DNA of 9,582 nucleotides from the NCBI GenBank assembly GCA_016290695.1, contig JAEEUX010000076.1:1-9582 (forward strand), read 5' to 3'. Source of the stretch: Oscillospiraceae bacterium (GTDB lineage Bacteria > Bacillota > Clostridia > Oscillospirales > Oscillospiraceae). Shown in pieces: positions 1 to 6,157 of this stretch (the stretch's first letter is position 1; each line of letters starts with the position of its first letter). Both the position numbers and the translations under genes were made by a program. The notes under the pieces are model-generated. The model did not search any database. It was not told the DNA's origin and worked only from the letters and a program-made list of their open reading frames with translations.

Positions 1-350
1 GCGTGGATTGAAATAAGAAATTCACCGGCCGCACCTAAGGAGGAATAATAGTCGCGCCCCCCGCGGGGCGCGTGGATTGAAATCCAATTTGCCCGGGTCC
101 TATGTTCGTCGTATTTGCGTCCCACCCCGCACGGGGTGGGTGGATTGAAATCTCGTAGGTCTGGACAATGCTCCATTGCGTATCGTCCCACCCCGTACGG
201 GGTGGGTGGATTGAAATAATAAGGGCGAGATCCTCGGCTTTCTTCGCGGCGGCTGTCCCACCCCGCACGGGGTGGGTGGATTGAAATAGGCTTGCTATAA
301 TCTGCTGCATAAACTCTGTGGTCCCACCCCGTACGGGGGTGGACAGATAT
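1..350 (+). CRISPR. Type I-C-like CRISPR array, trailer end
   Basis: Repeats of 33 nt are at 51-83, 119-151, 185-217 and 255-287. The 3' part of another is at 1-14, cut by the window edge, and a degenerate terminal copy starts at 321. Spacers are 15-50 (36 nt), 84-118 (35), 152-184 (33), 218-254 (37) and 288-320 (33) and do not resemble each other. Every full repeat starts GTC and ends GTGGATTGAAAT, and carries an 8-bp perfect stem with a 4-nt loop, which fits the type I-C family (Cas5-processed). The degraded copy at the right and the GAAAT repeat end place the leader and the cas genes to the left, outside the window; no cas gene is visible here. Repeats 1-2 and 3-5 belong to two sequence variants (see findings). 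Spacer 15-50 contains an AAGGAGG motif, as if taken from a gene start, but I cannot identify any target. Confidence 0.97.
321..350 (+). repeat. Degenerate terminal CRISPR repeat
   Basis: The first 18 nt (321-338) match the second repeat variant exactly (GTCCCACCCCGTACGGGG). The right stem arm is then shortened, and the usual GATTGAAAT end is replaced by an unrelated GACAGATAT-like sequence. Loss of the 3' part is typical of the leader-distal last repeat and fixes the array orientation. Confidence 0.85.
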
Positions 351-499
351 AGATATCCTCGCCGGGAGAAAAGCGGAGACGCAGAGAGCGCCGCTTTACG
401 GCGAGACCGTCCGCGAAGAATTAAACCGCATGGACGAAGCAGTTACCCGCGCCGATACCGATGACGGCGGGGAGAAATATAACAGGGGGAAAGAGAATA
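351..499 (+). other. Gene-poor stretch, possible tail of a lost phage gene
   Basis: One + frame is open from inside the terminal CRISPR repeat through this stretch. It reads plausibly around 400-480 (GETVREELNRMDEAVTRAD), like an acidic helical protein tail, but has no start of its own because its upstream part would be CRISPR repeat. The same frame stays open to 1131. It may be the 3' scrap of a phage or ICE gene whose 5' part was lost when this DNA became joined to the CRISPR array. I do not recognise a family, and chance openness is possible. Confidence 0.3.
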
Positions 500-733
500 A
501 TGGCAATGACAGGACTAAGACCGGAAAACGAACACCTATTCGACATACTGGCAATGCCGAGTTGCAGGGAACGAGACCCGGTAACGAGGGGGAAAACGGA
601 CGAAGAACTGTATCAAATGGCGCTCGACATACAGACATGGGCGGACGAACAGAGGGAGAAGGACAGACAACGCGAAATGCAAAAGCAGGCCGCGCATGGT
701 CTACCTTTAAAGCCGCAGAGCGAAACAAAGTAA
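500..733 (+). CDS. Small hypothetical protein (77 aa), phage/ICE-like context
   Basis: I do not recognise this protein. ATG at 500 is preceded by a purine-rich AGGGGGAAAG at about 484-492, a workable ribosome site 7 nt away; a second ATG lies two codons on. The product begins MAMTGLRPENEHLFDILAMP and ends in a strongly charged helix rich in E, R, K and Q (about residues 35-65). It has no signal peptide or membrane segment. An alternative frame (430-1131) is open across the whole stretch, but its translation here is dominated by G, R, T and N and looks like a shadow, so I prefer this frame. It lies directly upstream of a broken polyvalent-protein gene, so it is probably a surviving small gene of the same decayed mobile element, or itself a fragment. 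Confidence 0.5.
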   Translation: MAMTGLRPENEHLFDILAMPSCRERDPVTRGKTDEELYQMALDIQTWADEQREKDRQREMQKQAAHGLPLKPQSETK

Positions 734-1293
734 TCAACATAATCAAAAAGTATGATAGCCGGAGCTATGAAGCAACAAGGGCAACGGCTCTAATCGGCAT
801 AAATAAATATGCTGAGCGTGTATATAACGCTTTTCTTGAAGGCGAAGTGCTTTTTGAAAACAAGTACAATTACGACTTCACAGACCTTGAGAAAGTCAAA
901 GACGCGCTTTATGACTTTATAGCAGAAAACCCAAAGATGCGGTTTTCCCGCGTAACGCCGCAGCAGGACGCGGATTACCTCGCAGCCGTCGAACGCGGAG
1001 ACATGGAAACCGCGCAGCGCATGGTGGACGAGGCGGAGAAGGCGGTAGAAAGACAGACACCTTCATCTCTCTCGACAACAGGGATGTCAAATCCGCTGAC
1101 TCCGTCACCTATAACGACGACGGCAACGTGATACCTTTGTCTGAACGCTTTAACCCGGAAAATGAAGATACGCGCCTTTCTATGGCGACGCCGATAGAAG
1201 AAGCCGACCGCCTTGCTGCGCTGCACAACATCAATTCTGACGGGCTCGCCGGCGCTTTAGAGCTCGGCGGGCGCCCCGTCCCCATGCAATCCT
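734..1293 (+). pseudogene. Fragment of a large polyvalent phage/ICE protein, frameshifted and deleted
   Basis: Two frames carry pieces of one recognisable protein type. In the first (to about 1050) the translation includes FSRVTPQQDADYLAAVERGD followed by METAQRMVDEAEK. From memory, this linker precedes ADP-ribosyltransferase-like domains in very large polyvalent proteins of clostridial phages and ICEs. In the next frame (from about 1056) it reads DTFISLDNRDVKSADSVTYN, then IPLSERFNPENEDTRLS, which normally ends that domain, and then TPIEEADRLAALHNI...ALELGGRPVP, which resembles the start of the following module. The roughly 100 or more residues expected between these motifs are absent, so a deletion plus frame change lies near 1045-1056. 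No convincing start codon exists after the stop at 731-733, and the similarity ends near 1293 where the next gene's promoter begins. It is non-functional as it stands. Family recognition is from memory; the frames and motifs are seen directly. Confidence 0.75.
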
Positions 1294-1321
1294 TGTTTTT
1301 CGTGCCTGTCTGTGGTATACT
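1293..1321 (+). promoter_or_regulatory. Promoter of the regulator-kinase pair
   Basis: TTGTTT (1293-1298), a 17-bp spacer and TATACT (1316-1321), with TGG just before the -10 giving an extended -10 element. The predicted transcript starts near 1328, only about 20 nt before the start codon, so the leader is very short. The promoter lies exactly where similarity to the decayed phage protein ends. Confidence 0.65.
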
Positions 1322-1347
1322 CACAGCGCCGGAAGGAGGGCTTTGGA

Positions 1348-2019
1348 TTGTACCGTATTTTCCTTGTTGAAGATGACCGCGGGATAGCGGAGGCTATCGC
1401 GGCGCAGACCGCGCTTTGGGATATGGAGACCTTCTGCGTGAAGGATTTTCGGAACGTGATGGCGGAGTTTTCCGCCTGCGCGCCGCAGCTTGTGCTGCTC
1501 GATATTTCGCTGCCCTTCTACGACGGCTACCATTGGTGCCGCGAGATACGAAGCGTCTCAAAGGTTCCGGTGATTTTCATTTCCTCCGCCGCCGACAATA
1601 TGAACATCGTTATGGCGATGAACATGGGCGCGGACGATTTTATCGCCAAGCCCTTCGACCAGAGTGTGCTTATGGCGAAAATTCACGCGCTGCTGCGCCG
1701 GACTTACGATTTCGGCGCGTCGATGCCGGTTTTGGAGCACAGGGGCGCTTTGCTCAATACGGGCGACGGCTCGCTGACTTACGCGGGTGAAAAAATCGAA
1801 CTCACGAAGAACGAATACCGCATACTGCTCGCGCTCATGCAGTCCAAGGGCAGGACGGTGAGCCGCGAAAGGCTCATGGAGCTGCTTTGGGAGTCGGACG
1901 AATTCGTGGACGACAATACGCTCACGGTGAACGTGAACCGCCTGCGGAAAAAGCTTGACGCGGCGGGTCTGCGCGACTTTATAATAACGAAGCACGGCGT
2001 GGGGTACCTTGTGGAATGA
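1348..2019 (+). CDS. bceR: OmpR/PhoB-family response regulator of a Bce-type module
   Basis: A 223-aa DNA-binding response regulator. The receiver domain (about residues 1-115) shows the acidic pair D9/D10, phosphoacceptor D52 in LVLLDISLP, the switch residue S79 and K101 in the KPF motif. The C-terminal winged-helix domain (about 130-223) carries LTKNEYRILLAL, the recognition region DDNTLTVNVNRLRKKL and the terminal TKHGVGYLVE typical of this family. I place the start at TTG 1348, because GGAAGGAGGG (1331-1340) sits 7 nt upstream and the receiver strand YRIFLVEDD begins immediately after; an upstream GTG at 1312 would add 12 unusual residues and overlap the -10. The kinase gene overlaps its stop by ATGA. 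In Bce systems this protein activates the cognate ABC transporter promoter; the likely target here is 3002-3076. The symbol is by family and context, not strict orthology. Confidence 0.93.
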   Translation: MYRIFLVEDDRGIAEAIAAQTALWDMETFCVKDFRNVMAEFSACAPQLVLLDISLPFYDGYHWCREIRSVSKVPVIFISSAADNMNIVMAMNMGADDFIAKPFDQSVLMAKIHALLRRTYDFGASMPVLEHRGALLNTGDGSLTYAGEKIELTKNEYRILLALMQSKGRTVSRERLMELLWESDEFVDDNTLTVNVNRLRKKLDAAGLRDFIITKHGVGYLVE

Positions 2020-2999
2020 AGAACTTTTTCGCTTTGTGGCTGCGTGGGCGCGTCCCGGGGCTTGCGCTTTTCGCGCTGTGCTGCGCCGTTTTCGCGACGG
2101 TGTTTTATCTATACGGCCTGCCGCTTGCGGCGGTGGGCTACCCGGCGGCGATCTGCGCCGTGTTTGGCGTTTTTTACCTCGCGCGAAATTTTAGCCGTGC
2201 GCGAGCGAAGCATAATACGCTTATAAAGCTCACCGAGGCCTTTACCGAGACCATGCTGCCGGAAATGAAAACGGCGGAGGACGCTGACTACCGCCGCATA
2301 ATCGCGCTGGTTCAGGAGGCGCGCCGCGAGCAGGAGGTGCTCAGCGCGAAAAAATACAGCGACATGGTGGAATACTACACGCTTTGGGCGCATCAGATAA
2401 AGACGCCTATCGCCGCCATGCGCCTCACGCTGCAAAACGAGGACTCGCCGACCTCACGCCGCCTGACGGCGGAGCTCGGGCGCGTGGAGCAATACGTCGA
2501 TATGGTGATGGCGTATCTCAGGCTCGACGCTGGGGCGACGGACTACGTCCTGCGCGAATGTGAGCTGGACGGCATAATCCGCGGCGCTGTGAAAAAGTTT
2601 TCCGGCGAATTCATCGACCGTCGCCTGACGCTCGACTATACGCCAGTACAGTATACCGTCCTCACGGACGAAAAATGGCTCTCCTTCGTGCTGGAGCAGC
2701 TCGTTTCAAACGCGCTCAAATACACCCCGGAGGGCAAAATATCTATCTGTCTTGAAGGCGATGCCCTCTGCGTTTCCGACACGGGCATAGGCATAGCGCC
2801 GGAGGACCTTCCCCGCGTTTTCGAGCCGGGCTATACGGGCTGGAACGGGCGCGCGGACAAGCGCGCGAGCGGGCTGGGGCTCTACCTCTGCCGCCGCGTC
2901 TGCAATAATCTAGGACACACTATAAACGCCGAGTCCGAACCCGGCAAGGGTACGACCGTTCGCGTCGGCCTGAGCCGCAGAAAAATCAGCATGGAATAA
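2016..2999 (+). CDS. bceS: Intramembrane-sensing histidine kinase, BceS type
   Basis: A 327-aa sensor kinase. Two closely spaced transmembrane helices (about residues 14-34 and 37-56) leave almost no extracellular loop, the hallmark of BceS-like kinases, which cannot bind peptide themselves and are controlled by the partner transporter. A short linker (60-115) leads to the dimerisation helix with the phosphorylated H126 in HQIKTPIAAM. The ATPase domain follows: N232 in LVSNALKYTPEG, DTGIGI at 255-260, FEPGYTGWNGR and the G2 box ASGLGLY at 284-290. All catalytic boxes are intact. ATG 2016 overlaps the regulator's TGA, implying translational coupling. The length is normal for the family. After the stop there are 102 bp before the ATPase gene, holding the presumed transporter promoter. 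Confidence 0.94.
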   Translation: MKNFFALWLRGRVPGLALFALCCAVFATVFYLYGLPLAAVGYPAAICAVFGVFYLARNFSRARAKHNTLIKLTEAFTETMLPEMKTAEDADYRRIIALVQEARREQEVLSAKKYSDMVEYYTLWAHQIKTPIAAMRLTLQNEDSPTSRRLTAELGRVEQYVDMVMAYLRLDAGATDYVLRECELDGIIRGAVKKFSGEFIDRRLTLDYTPVQYTVLTDEKWLSFVLEQLVSNALKYTPEGKISICLEGDALCVSDTGIGIAPEDLPRVFEPGYTGWNGRADKRASGLGLYLCRRVCNNLGHTINAESEPGKGTTVRVGLSRRKISME

Positions 3000-3001
3000 A
3001 C

Positions 3002-3017
3002 CTTACAAAACCGTAAG
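3002..3017 (+). promoter_or_regulatory. Candidate regulator operator (TTACA-N4-CGTAA)
   Basis: CTTAC (3002-3006) and GTAAG (3013-3017) form a perfect 5-bp inverted repeat with a 6-nt centre, directly after the kinase stop. Written as TTACA-N4-CGTAA it differs at one position from the TNACA-N4-TGTAA consensus that I recall for BceR-like regulators. It lies about 55 bp upstream of the -10 of the transporter genes, a usual place for an activator site. Confidence 0.5.
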
Positions 3018-3023
3018 AAAAGG

Positions 3024-3066
3024 ACGGGAAAATGTAAGCCGATTCGATGGCGTAACATTTTCCCGT
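3024..3066 (+). promoter_or_regulatory. Long palindrome upstream of the transporter genes
   Basis: ACGGGAAAATGT (3024-3035) and its exact reverse complement (3055-3066) are separated by 19 nt that contain a nested GCC/GGC pair (3038-3040 with 3049-3051). The right arm covers the region between the weak -35 and the -10, so protein binding here or folding of the DNA or RNA could control transcription. It is not a convincing terminator, because only three Ts follow the stem. It contains further TGTAA and TAACA half-sites at its inner edges. Confidence 0.55.
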
Positions 3067-3076
3067 TTGCTATGAT
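3048..3076 (+). promoter_or_regulatory. Activator-dependent-looking promoter of the transporter genes
   Basis: TATGAT (3071-3076) preceded by TGC forms an extended -10. At the 17-bp spacing the -35 (3048-3053, TGGCGT) is poor, as expected for a promoter that needs an activator such as the adjacent response regulator. The transcript would start near 3083, just before the AAGGAGG ribosome site at 3088-3094. Confidence 0.5.
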
Positions 3077-3101
3077 GTGTATGCCAAAAGGAGGAAACAA
3101 C

Positions 3102-3866
3102 ATGAGCATCTTAGAAGTACATGATTTAAAAAAGGTTTACACATCGCGCTTCGGTACGCAGAAGGTGGAGGCGCTGCGGCGCGTGAATTTTTCCGTCGAG
3201 CGCGGAGAATACGTCGCCGTAATGGGCGAATCGGGCAGCGGCAAGACGACGCTGCTTAACCTGCTCGCGGCTCTCGATAAGCCCACGAGCGGCAAGGTCA
3301 TACTCGACGGCGTTGACACAGCGACGCTGCCGGAAAAGAATGTCGCCGCCTTCCGCCGCGACCAGCTCGGCTTCGTTTTTCAGGATTTCAACCTGCTCGA
3401 TACGTTTACATTAGAAGACAACATTTACCTGCCGCTCGTGCTCGCGGGTAAAAATTACGCCGAGATGTCGGCGCGGCTCAAGCCGCTTGCGGAGGAACTC
3501 GGCATAGCGCAGCTTCTTAAAAAGTACCCCTACGAGGTTTCCGGCGGGCAAAAGCAGCGCGCCGCGGCGGCAAGAGCGCTCATAACCGAGCCGAAACTCC
3601 TGCTCGCGGACGAGCCCACTGGCGCGCTCGATTCCCGCGCGACTGACGAGCTGCTTTCTCTTTTCGCCGAGGTGAACCGCCGCGGCCAGACGATAGTTAT
3701 GGTTACCCACTCTGTAAAGGCGGCGAGCCACGCAACGCGCGTCCTCTTTATCCGCGACGGCGAGGTATACCACCAGCTTTACCGGGGAAGCGACACGAAC
3801 GAGCAGCTTTATCAGAAAATATCCGACACTCTCACTGTGCTTGCGACTGGCGGTGACGCGCGATGA
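3102..3866 (+). CDS. bceA: ABC transporter ATPase, BceA type
   Basis: A 254-aa cytoplasmic ATPase of the MacB/LolD/BceA class that pairs with the FtsX-type permease encoded next. Walker A is GESGSGKTT (residues 42-50), the Q-loop is Q94 in FVFQDFNLLD, the signature is VSGGQKQR (146-153), Walker B is LLLADEPTGALD (166-177) and the switch histidine is H203 in MVTHS. All motifs are intact. ATG 3102 is chosen because AAGGAGG (3088-3094) stands 7 nt upstream and the protein then begins MSILEVHDLKKVY, the normal family start; an in-frame start at 3072 has no such support. The permease ATG overlaps its TGA. In such modules the ATPase drives release of peptide antibiotics from their lipid target and is also needed for signalling to the kinase. 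Expression is probably induced through the sites at 3002-3076. Confidence 0.95.
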   Translation: MSILEVHDLKKVYTSRFGTQKVEALRRVNFSVERGEYVAVMGESGSGKTTLLNLLAALDKPTSGKVILDGVDTATLPEKNVAAFRRDQLGFVFQDFNLLDTFTLEDNIYLPLVLAGKNYAEMSARLKPLAEELGIAQLLKKYPYEVSGGQKQRAAAARALITEPKLLLADEPTGALDSRATDELLSLFAEVNRRGQTIVMVTHSVKAASHATRVLFIRDGEVYHQLYRGSDTNEQLYQKISDTLTVLATGGDAR

Positions 3867-5929
3867 AAAGAGGCTTTTATTTCCGCCTCGCCATAGACGG
3901 CATGCGGAAAAACAGGAAGCTTTACCTGCCGTATCTGCTTACCTGCGCGGGCGTCGTGATGATGTTTTATATCATTTCAAGTCTTGCCCATTCACCGATA
4001 ATGAACACCATGCGAGGCGGAGGCAACGTTGCTATGATACTCAACCTCGGAACGATAGTCATGGCGCTCTTCGCGCTGCTGTTCCTGTTTTACACCAATA
4101 GCTTCCTCATTCGGAGACGAAACAAAGAATTCGGCTTATATAACATTCTCGGCATGAACAAATCAAACATCAGCCGCATACTCGTTTGGGAGGTGCTGCT
4201 TTCCGCGTGCTTCGCGCTCGTCGCCGGGATCGCGGCGGGGCTGCTCTTCGAGAAGCTCGCCGAGCTCTTTTTGCTTCGCGCGACGGGGGAGACGGCGGGC
4301 TATACGCTGACCATAGAAACGAGCAGCATAATCGCAGCGTTCATTTTCTTCGGCGCGATATTTGCCCTGCTGCTCGTCGCGTCGCTTGCGCGAGTGCGCC
4401 TTTCAAAGCCTCTCGATCTTCTCAAAAGCGAGGCAGCCGGCGAAAAGCCGCCGAAAGCGAACTGGGTACTTGCTGTAATCGGGGCGATCCTTCTCGGCGC
4501 GGCGTATTACCTCGCCGTGACCATAAAGGAGCCTCTTTCCGCAATAAGCCTTTTCTTCCTCGCGGTCCTCATGGTGATAGTGGCGTCATATCTTCTTTTC
4601 ATCGCAGGCTCCGTCGCCATGTGCAGGCTCCTGCAAAAGAAAAAGGGCTATTATTACAAACCGCGCCACTTCGTTTCCGTGTCCTCTATGGCCTTCCGCA
4701 TGAAGCGCAACGGCGCTGGCCTTGCCTCGATATGCATACTCGCGACTATGGTTCTCGTTATGATATCCTCGACGAGCTGCCTCTATTTCGGCGGCGAGGA
4801 TTCCGTGCGCTCAGCCTGCCCCTATGACCTTATCTTCAATGTGGAATACGCTTCACCTCATGCCTGCGCCGCGGCTGACGGCGAAGCGGCCGCGGCTGCG
4901 ATAGAAAAGGCTGCGTCGGGCTGCGCGGAAGGGCTCGTGTCGTATATGGAATACTCCTTAACGGGCGTTTTTGAGGATAGTGCGATTTCCGCCGATAAGA
5001 TGGCGCGCCGCGTGGATATAACCTCATCCCCGATGGAGATTGAAAAGCTGCGCACGATAATTGCGGTTCCGCTTTCGGACTATAACCGTCTTGCGGGGAA
5101 GAATATCGTTCTTGAGCCGGGCGAAGCGCTCGTATGGTCGAGCGGGGAGGCATACCCCTACGGCACGATAGGCGTAAAAAACACGCCGATGCTCCGCGTG
5201 CAGGGCATCTTGACCGAGTTGCCCTTCAAGCTCTCAATGTACGACACCATACTCACGACTTACCTCGTCTTCGTGCCGGATTGGGAGGCCTATACCGGCC
5301 AGTTATCGGCTTATCTCACTTCGCTCGGCGAAGACGCCATAAGCTCCGCCCCGGCGCGCTGCTGCGGCTTTGACCTGCCCGGCGCGGACGCGGAGGAGCA
5401 GCTTGAAATAGCCGCCCGCACTTATGAGGCCATTACTGACGCAAACGGCTTCTGCGACGAGCCGCAGGCTTTTCTCTATTGCGGCTATTCCGCCTACGCC
5501 GATTCCCGCAGCGACTTTTTCAGCCTCAACGGAAGCCTTTTCTTCCTCGGAATAGTTCTCTCCATAGTATTTATCGCGGCGGCAGCTCTTATCATCTACT
5601 ATAAGCAGCTTTCGGAAGGCTACGAGGATAAAAGCCGCTTCAGCATCATGCAGAAGGTGGGCATGACTAAGCGCGAGATAAAAAGCGCGGTCAATTCGCA
5701 GGTGCTCACTGTGTTTTTCGCGCCGCTGCTGCTGGCGGGCGTACATCTCGTTTTCGCGTTCCCGTTCGTGCGTAATATGATACGCATTTTCGGCGTATTC
5801 AACACGCGCCTGCTCATCGCTACGAACGTCGCCTGCTTCCTTGCTTTTGCGCTGTTCTATGTCTTCGTATACCGCGGGACGGCGAGAGCGTATTACGGCA
5901 TCGTAAGCGGCGGGGAGGAACGGCAATGA
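3863..5929 (+). CDS. bceB: ABC transporter permease, BceB type (FtsX domains)
   Basis: A 688-aa membrane protein with about ten transmembrane helices. One lies near residue 22-42, four near 57-80, 107-130, 155-177 and 203-221, two near 228-257 and 290-311, then three after a loop at about 555-577, 610-635 and 650-672. The large extracellular region between helices 7 and 8 (about 312-553, roughly 240 residues) is the diagnostic BceB feature and is thought to recognise the peptide antibiotic or its lipid II-cycle target. The RRRNKEFGLYNILGMNKS segment after helix 2 and the RFSIMQKVGMTKREI segment after helix 8 are the FtsX coupling regions that contact the ATPase. The length is normal for BceB (about 650 aa). 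The start overlaps the ATPase stop (ATGA), and the stop overlaps the next small gene in the same way. The substrate cannot be told from sequence; bacitracin-like and lantibiotic-like peptides are candidates. Confidence 0.94.
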   Translation: MKRGFYFRLAIDGMRKNRKLYLPYLLTCAGVVMMFYIISSLAHSPIMNTMRGGGNVAMILNLGTIVMALFALLFLFYTNSFLIRRRNKEFGLYNILGMNKSNISRILVWEVLLSACFALVAGIAAGLLFEKLAELFLLRATGETAGYTLTIETSSIIAAFIFFGAIFALLLVASLARVRLSKPLDLLKSEAAGEKPPKANWVLAVIGAILLGAAYYLAVTIKEPLSAISLFFLAVLMVIVASYLLFIAGSVAMCRLLQKKKGYYYKPRHFVSVSSMAFRMKRNGAGLASICILATMVLVMISSTSCLYFGGEDSVRSACPYDLIFNVEYASPHACAAADGEAAAAAIEKAASGCAEGLVSYMEYSLTGVFEDSAISADKMARRVDITSSPMEIEKLRTIIAVPLSDYNRLAGKNIVLEPGEALVWSSGEAYPYGTIGVKNTPMLRVQGILTELPFKLSMYDTILTTYLVFVPDWEAYTGQLSAYLTSLGEDAISSAPARCCGFDLPGADAEEQLEIAARTYEAITDANGFCDEPQAFLYCGYSAYADSRSDFFSLNGSLFFLGIVLSIVFIAAAALIIYYKQLSEGYEDKSRFSIMQKVGMTKREIKSAVNSQVLTVFFAPLLLAGVHLVFAFPFVRNMIRIFGVFNTRLLIATNVACFLAFALFYVFVYRGTARAYYGIVSGGEERQ

Positions 5930-6060
5930 AGCGCGTTTTCCGCGGCGCGATACTTTCACTCGGATGCGCCGTGATTGCGCTTTTGGCCGTCCCGGCAGGG
6001 CTTTTGTTCGCCGTAATATACGGCGTCGCTTCGCTGCTTGGCAGCGTGGTCACTGAATAA
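5926..6060 (+). CDS. 44-aa single-helix membrane protein coupled to the permease
   Basis: This short gene begins at ATG 5926, whose ATG overlaps the permease TGA (5927-5929) in the same ATGA arrangement used by the two earlier gene pairs of this operon. GGGGAGG at 5911-5918 lies 8 nt upstream and serves as ribosome site. The product starts MKRVFRGAILSLGCAVIALL and ends LLGSVVTE. It has a basic N-terminus (K2, R3, R6), one long hydrophobic segment (about residues 8-40, with a proline at 23) and a short acidic tail, so the N-terminus is probably cytoplasmic. The stop is 4 nt before the operon terminator stem. No family is recognised. Position and coupling suggest a small accessory subunit or modulator of the permease or kinase; that role is inference. 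Chance openness is possible for so short a frame, but coupling, ribosome site, hydrophobicity and exact fit before the terminator all argue for a real gene. Confidence 0.75.
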   Translation: MKRVFRGAILSLGCAVIALLAVPAGLLFAVIYGVASLLGSVVTE

Positions 6061-6063
6061 ATT

Positions 6064-6097
6064 ACAGCAGGGCACGTTCAGCGCCCTGCTGTTTTTC
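6064..6097 (+). terminator. Rho-independent terminator of the Bce operon
   Basis: ACAGCAGGGC (6064-6073) pairs perfectly with GCCCTGCTGT (6083-6092) around a 9-nt loop and runs into TTTTT (6092-6096). On the other strand the stem is followed by a weaker AT-rich tract (TAATTTATT), so it may also end the convergent dGTPase transcript. Confidence 0.9.
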
Positions 6098-6157
6098 GTG
6101 TTTATACATGCTGCGGCGGCGAGGGAGAGGCAAGACCCGACCGGTCGTATAAAAGCC

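Noticed and set aside
35..310. A 91-aa minus-strand open frame across the CRISPR array
   Set aside because: Its repeated ISIHPPR-like segments are translated CRISPR repeats; the repeat plus spacer lengths keep the frame open by chance.
396..746. Minus-strand frame rich in S, P, F and V over the small ORF
   Set aside because: Composition is typical of an antisense shadow, and there is no ribosome site.
1558..1995. Long antisense frame under the response regulator
   Set aside because: The + strand frame has complete receiver and winged-helix motifs; this is its H/R-rich shadow.
5303..5959. 218-aa antisense frame under the permease
   Set aside because: Shadow of a GC-rich coding region; the + frame has clear FtsX-type membrane helices, and the antisense frame has no ribosome site.
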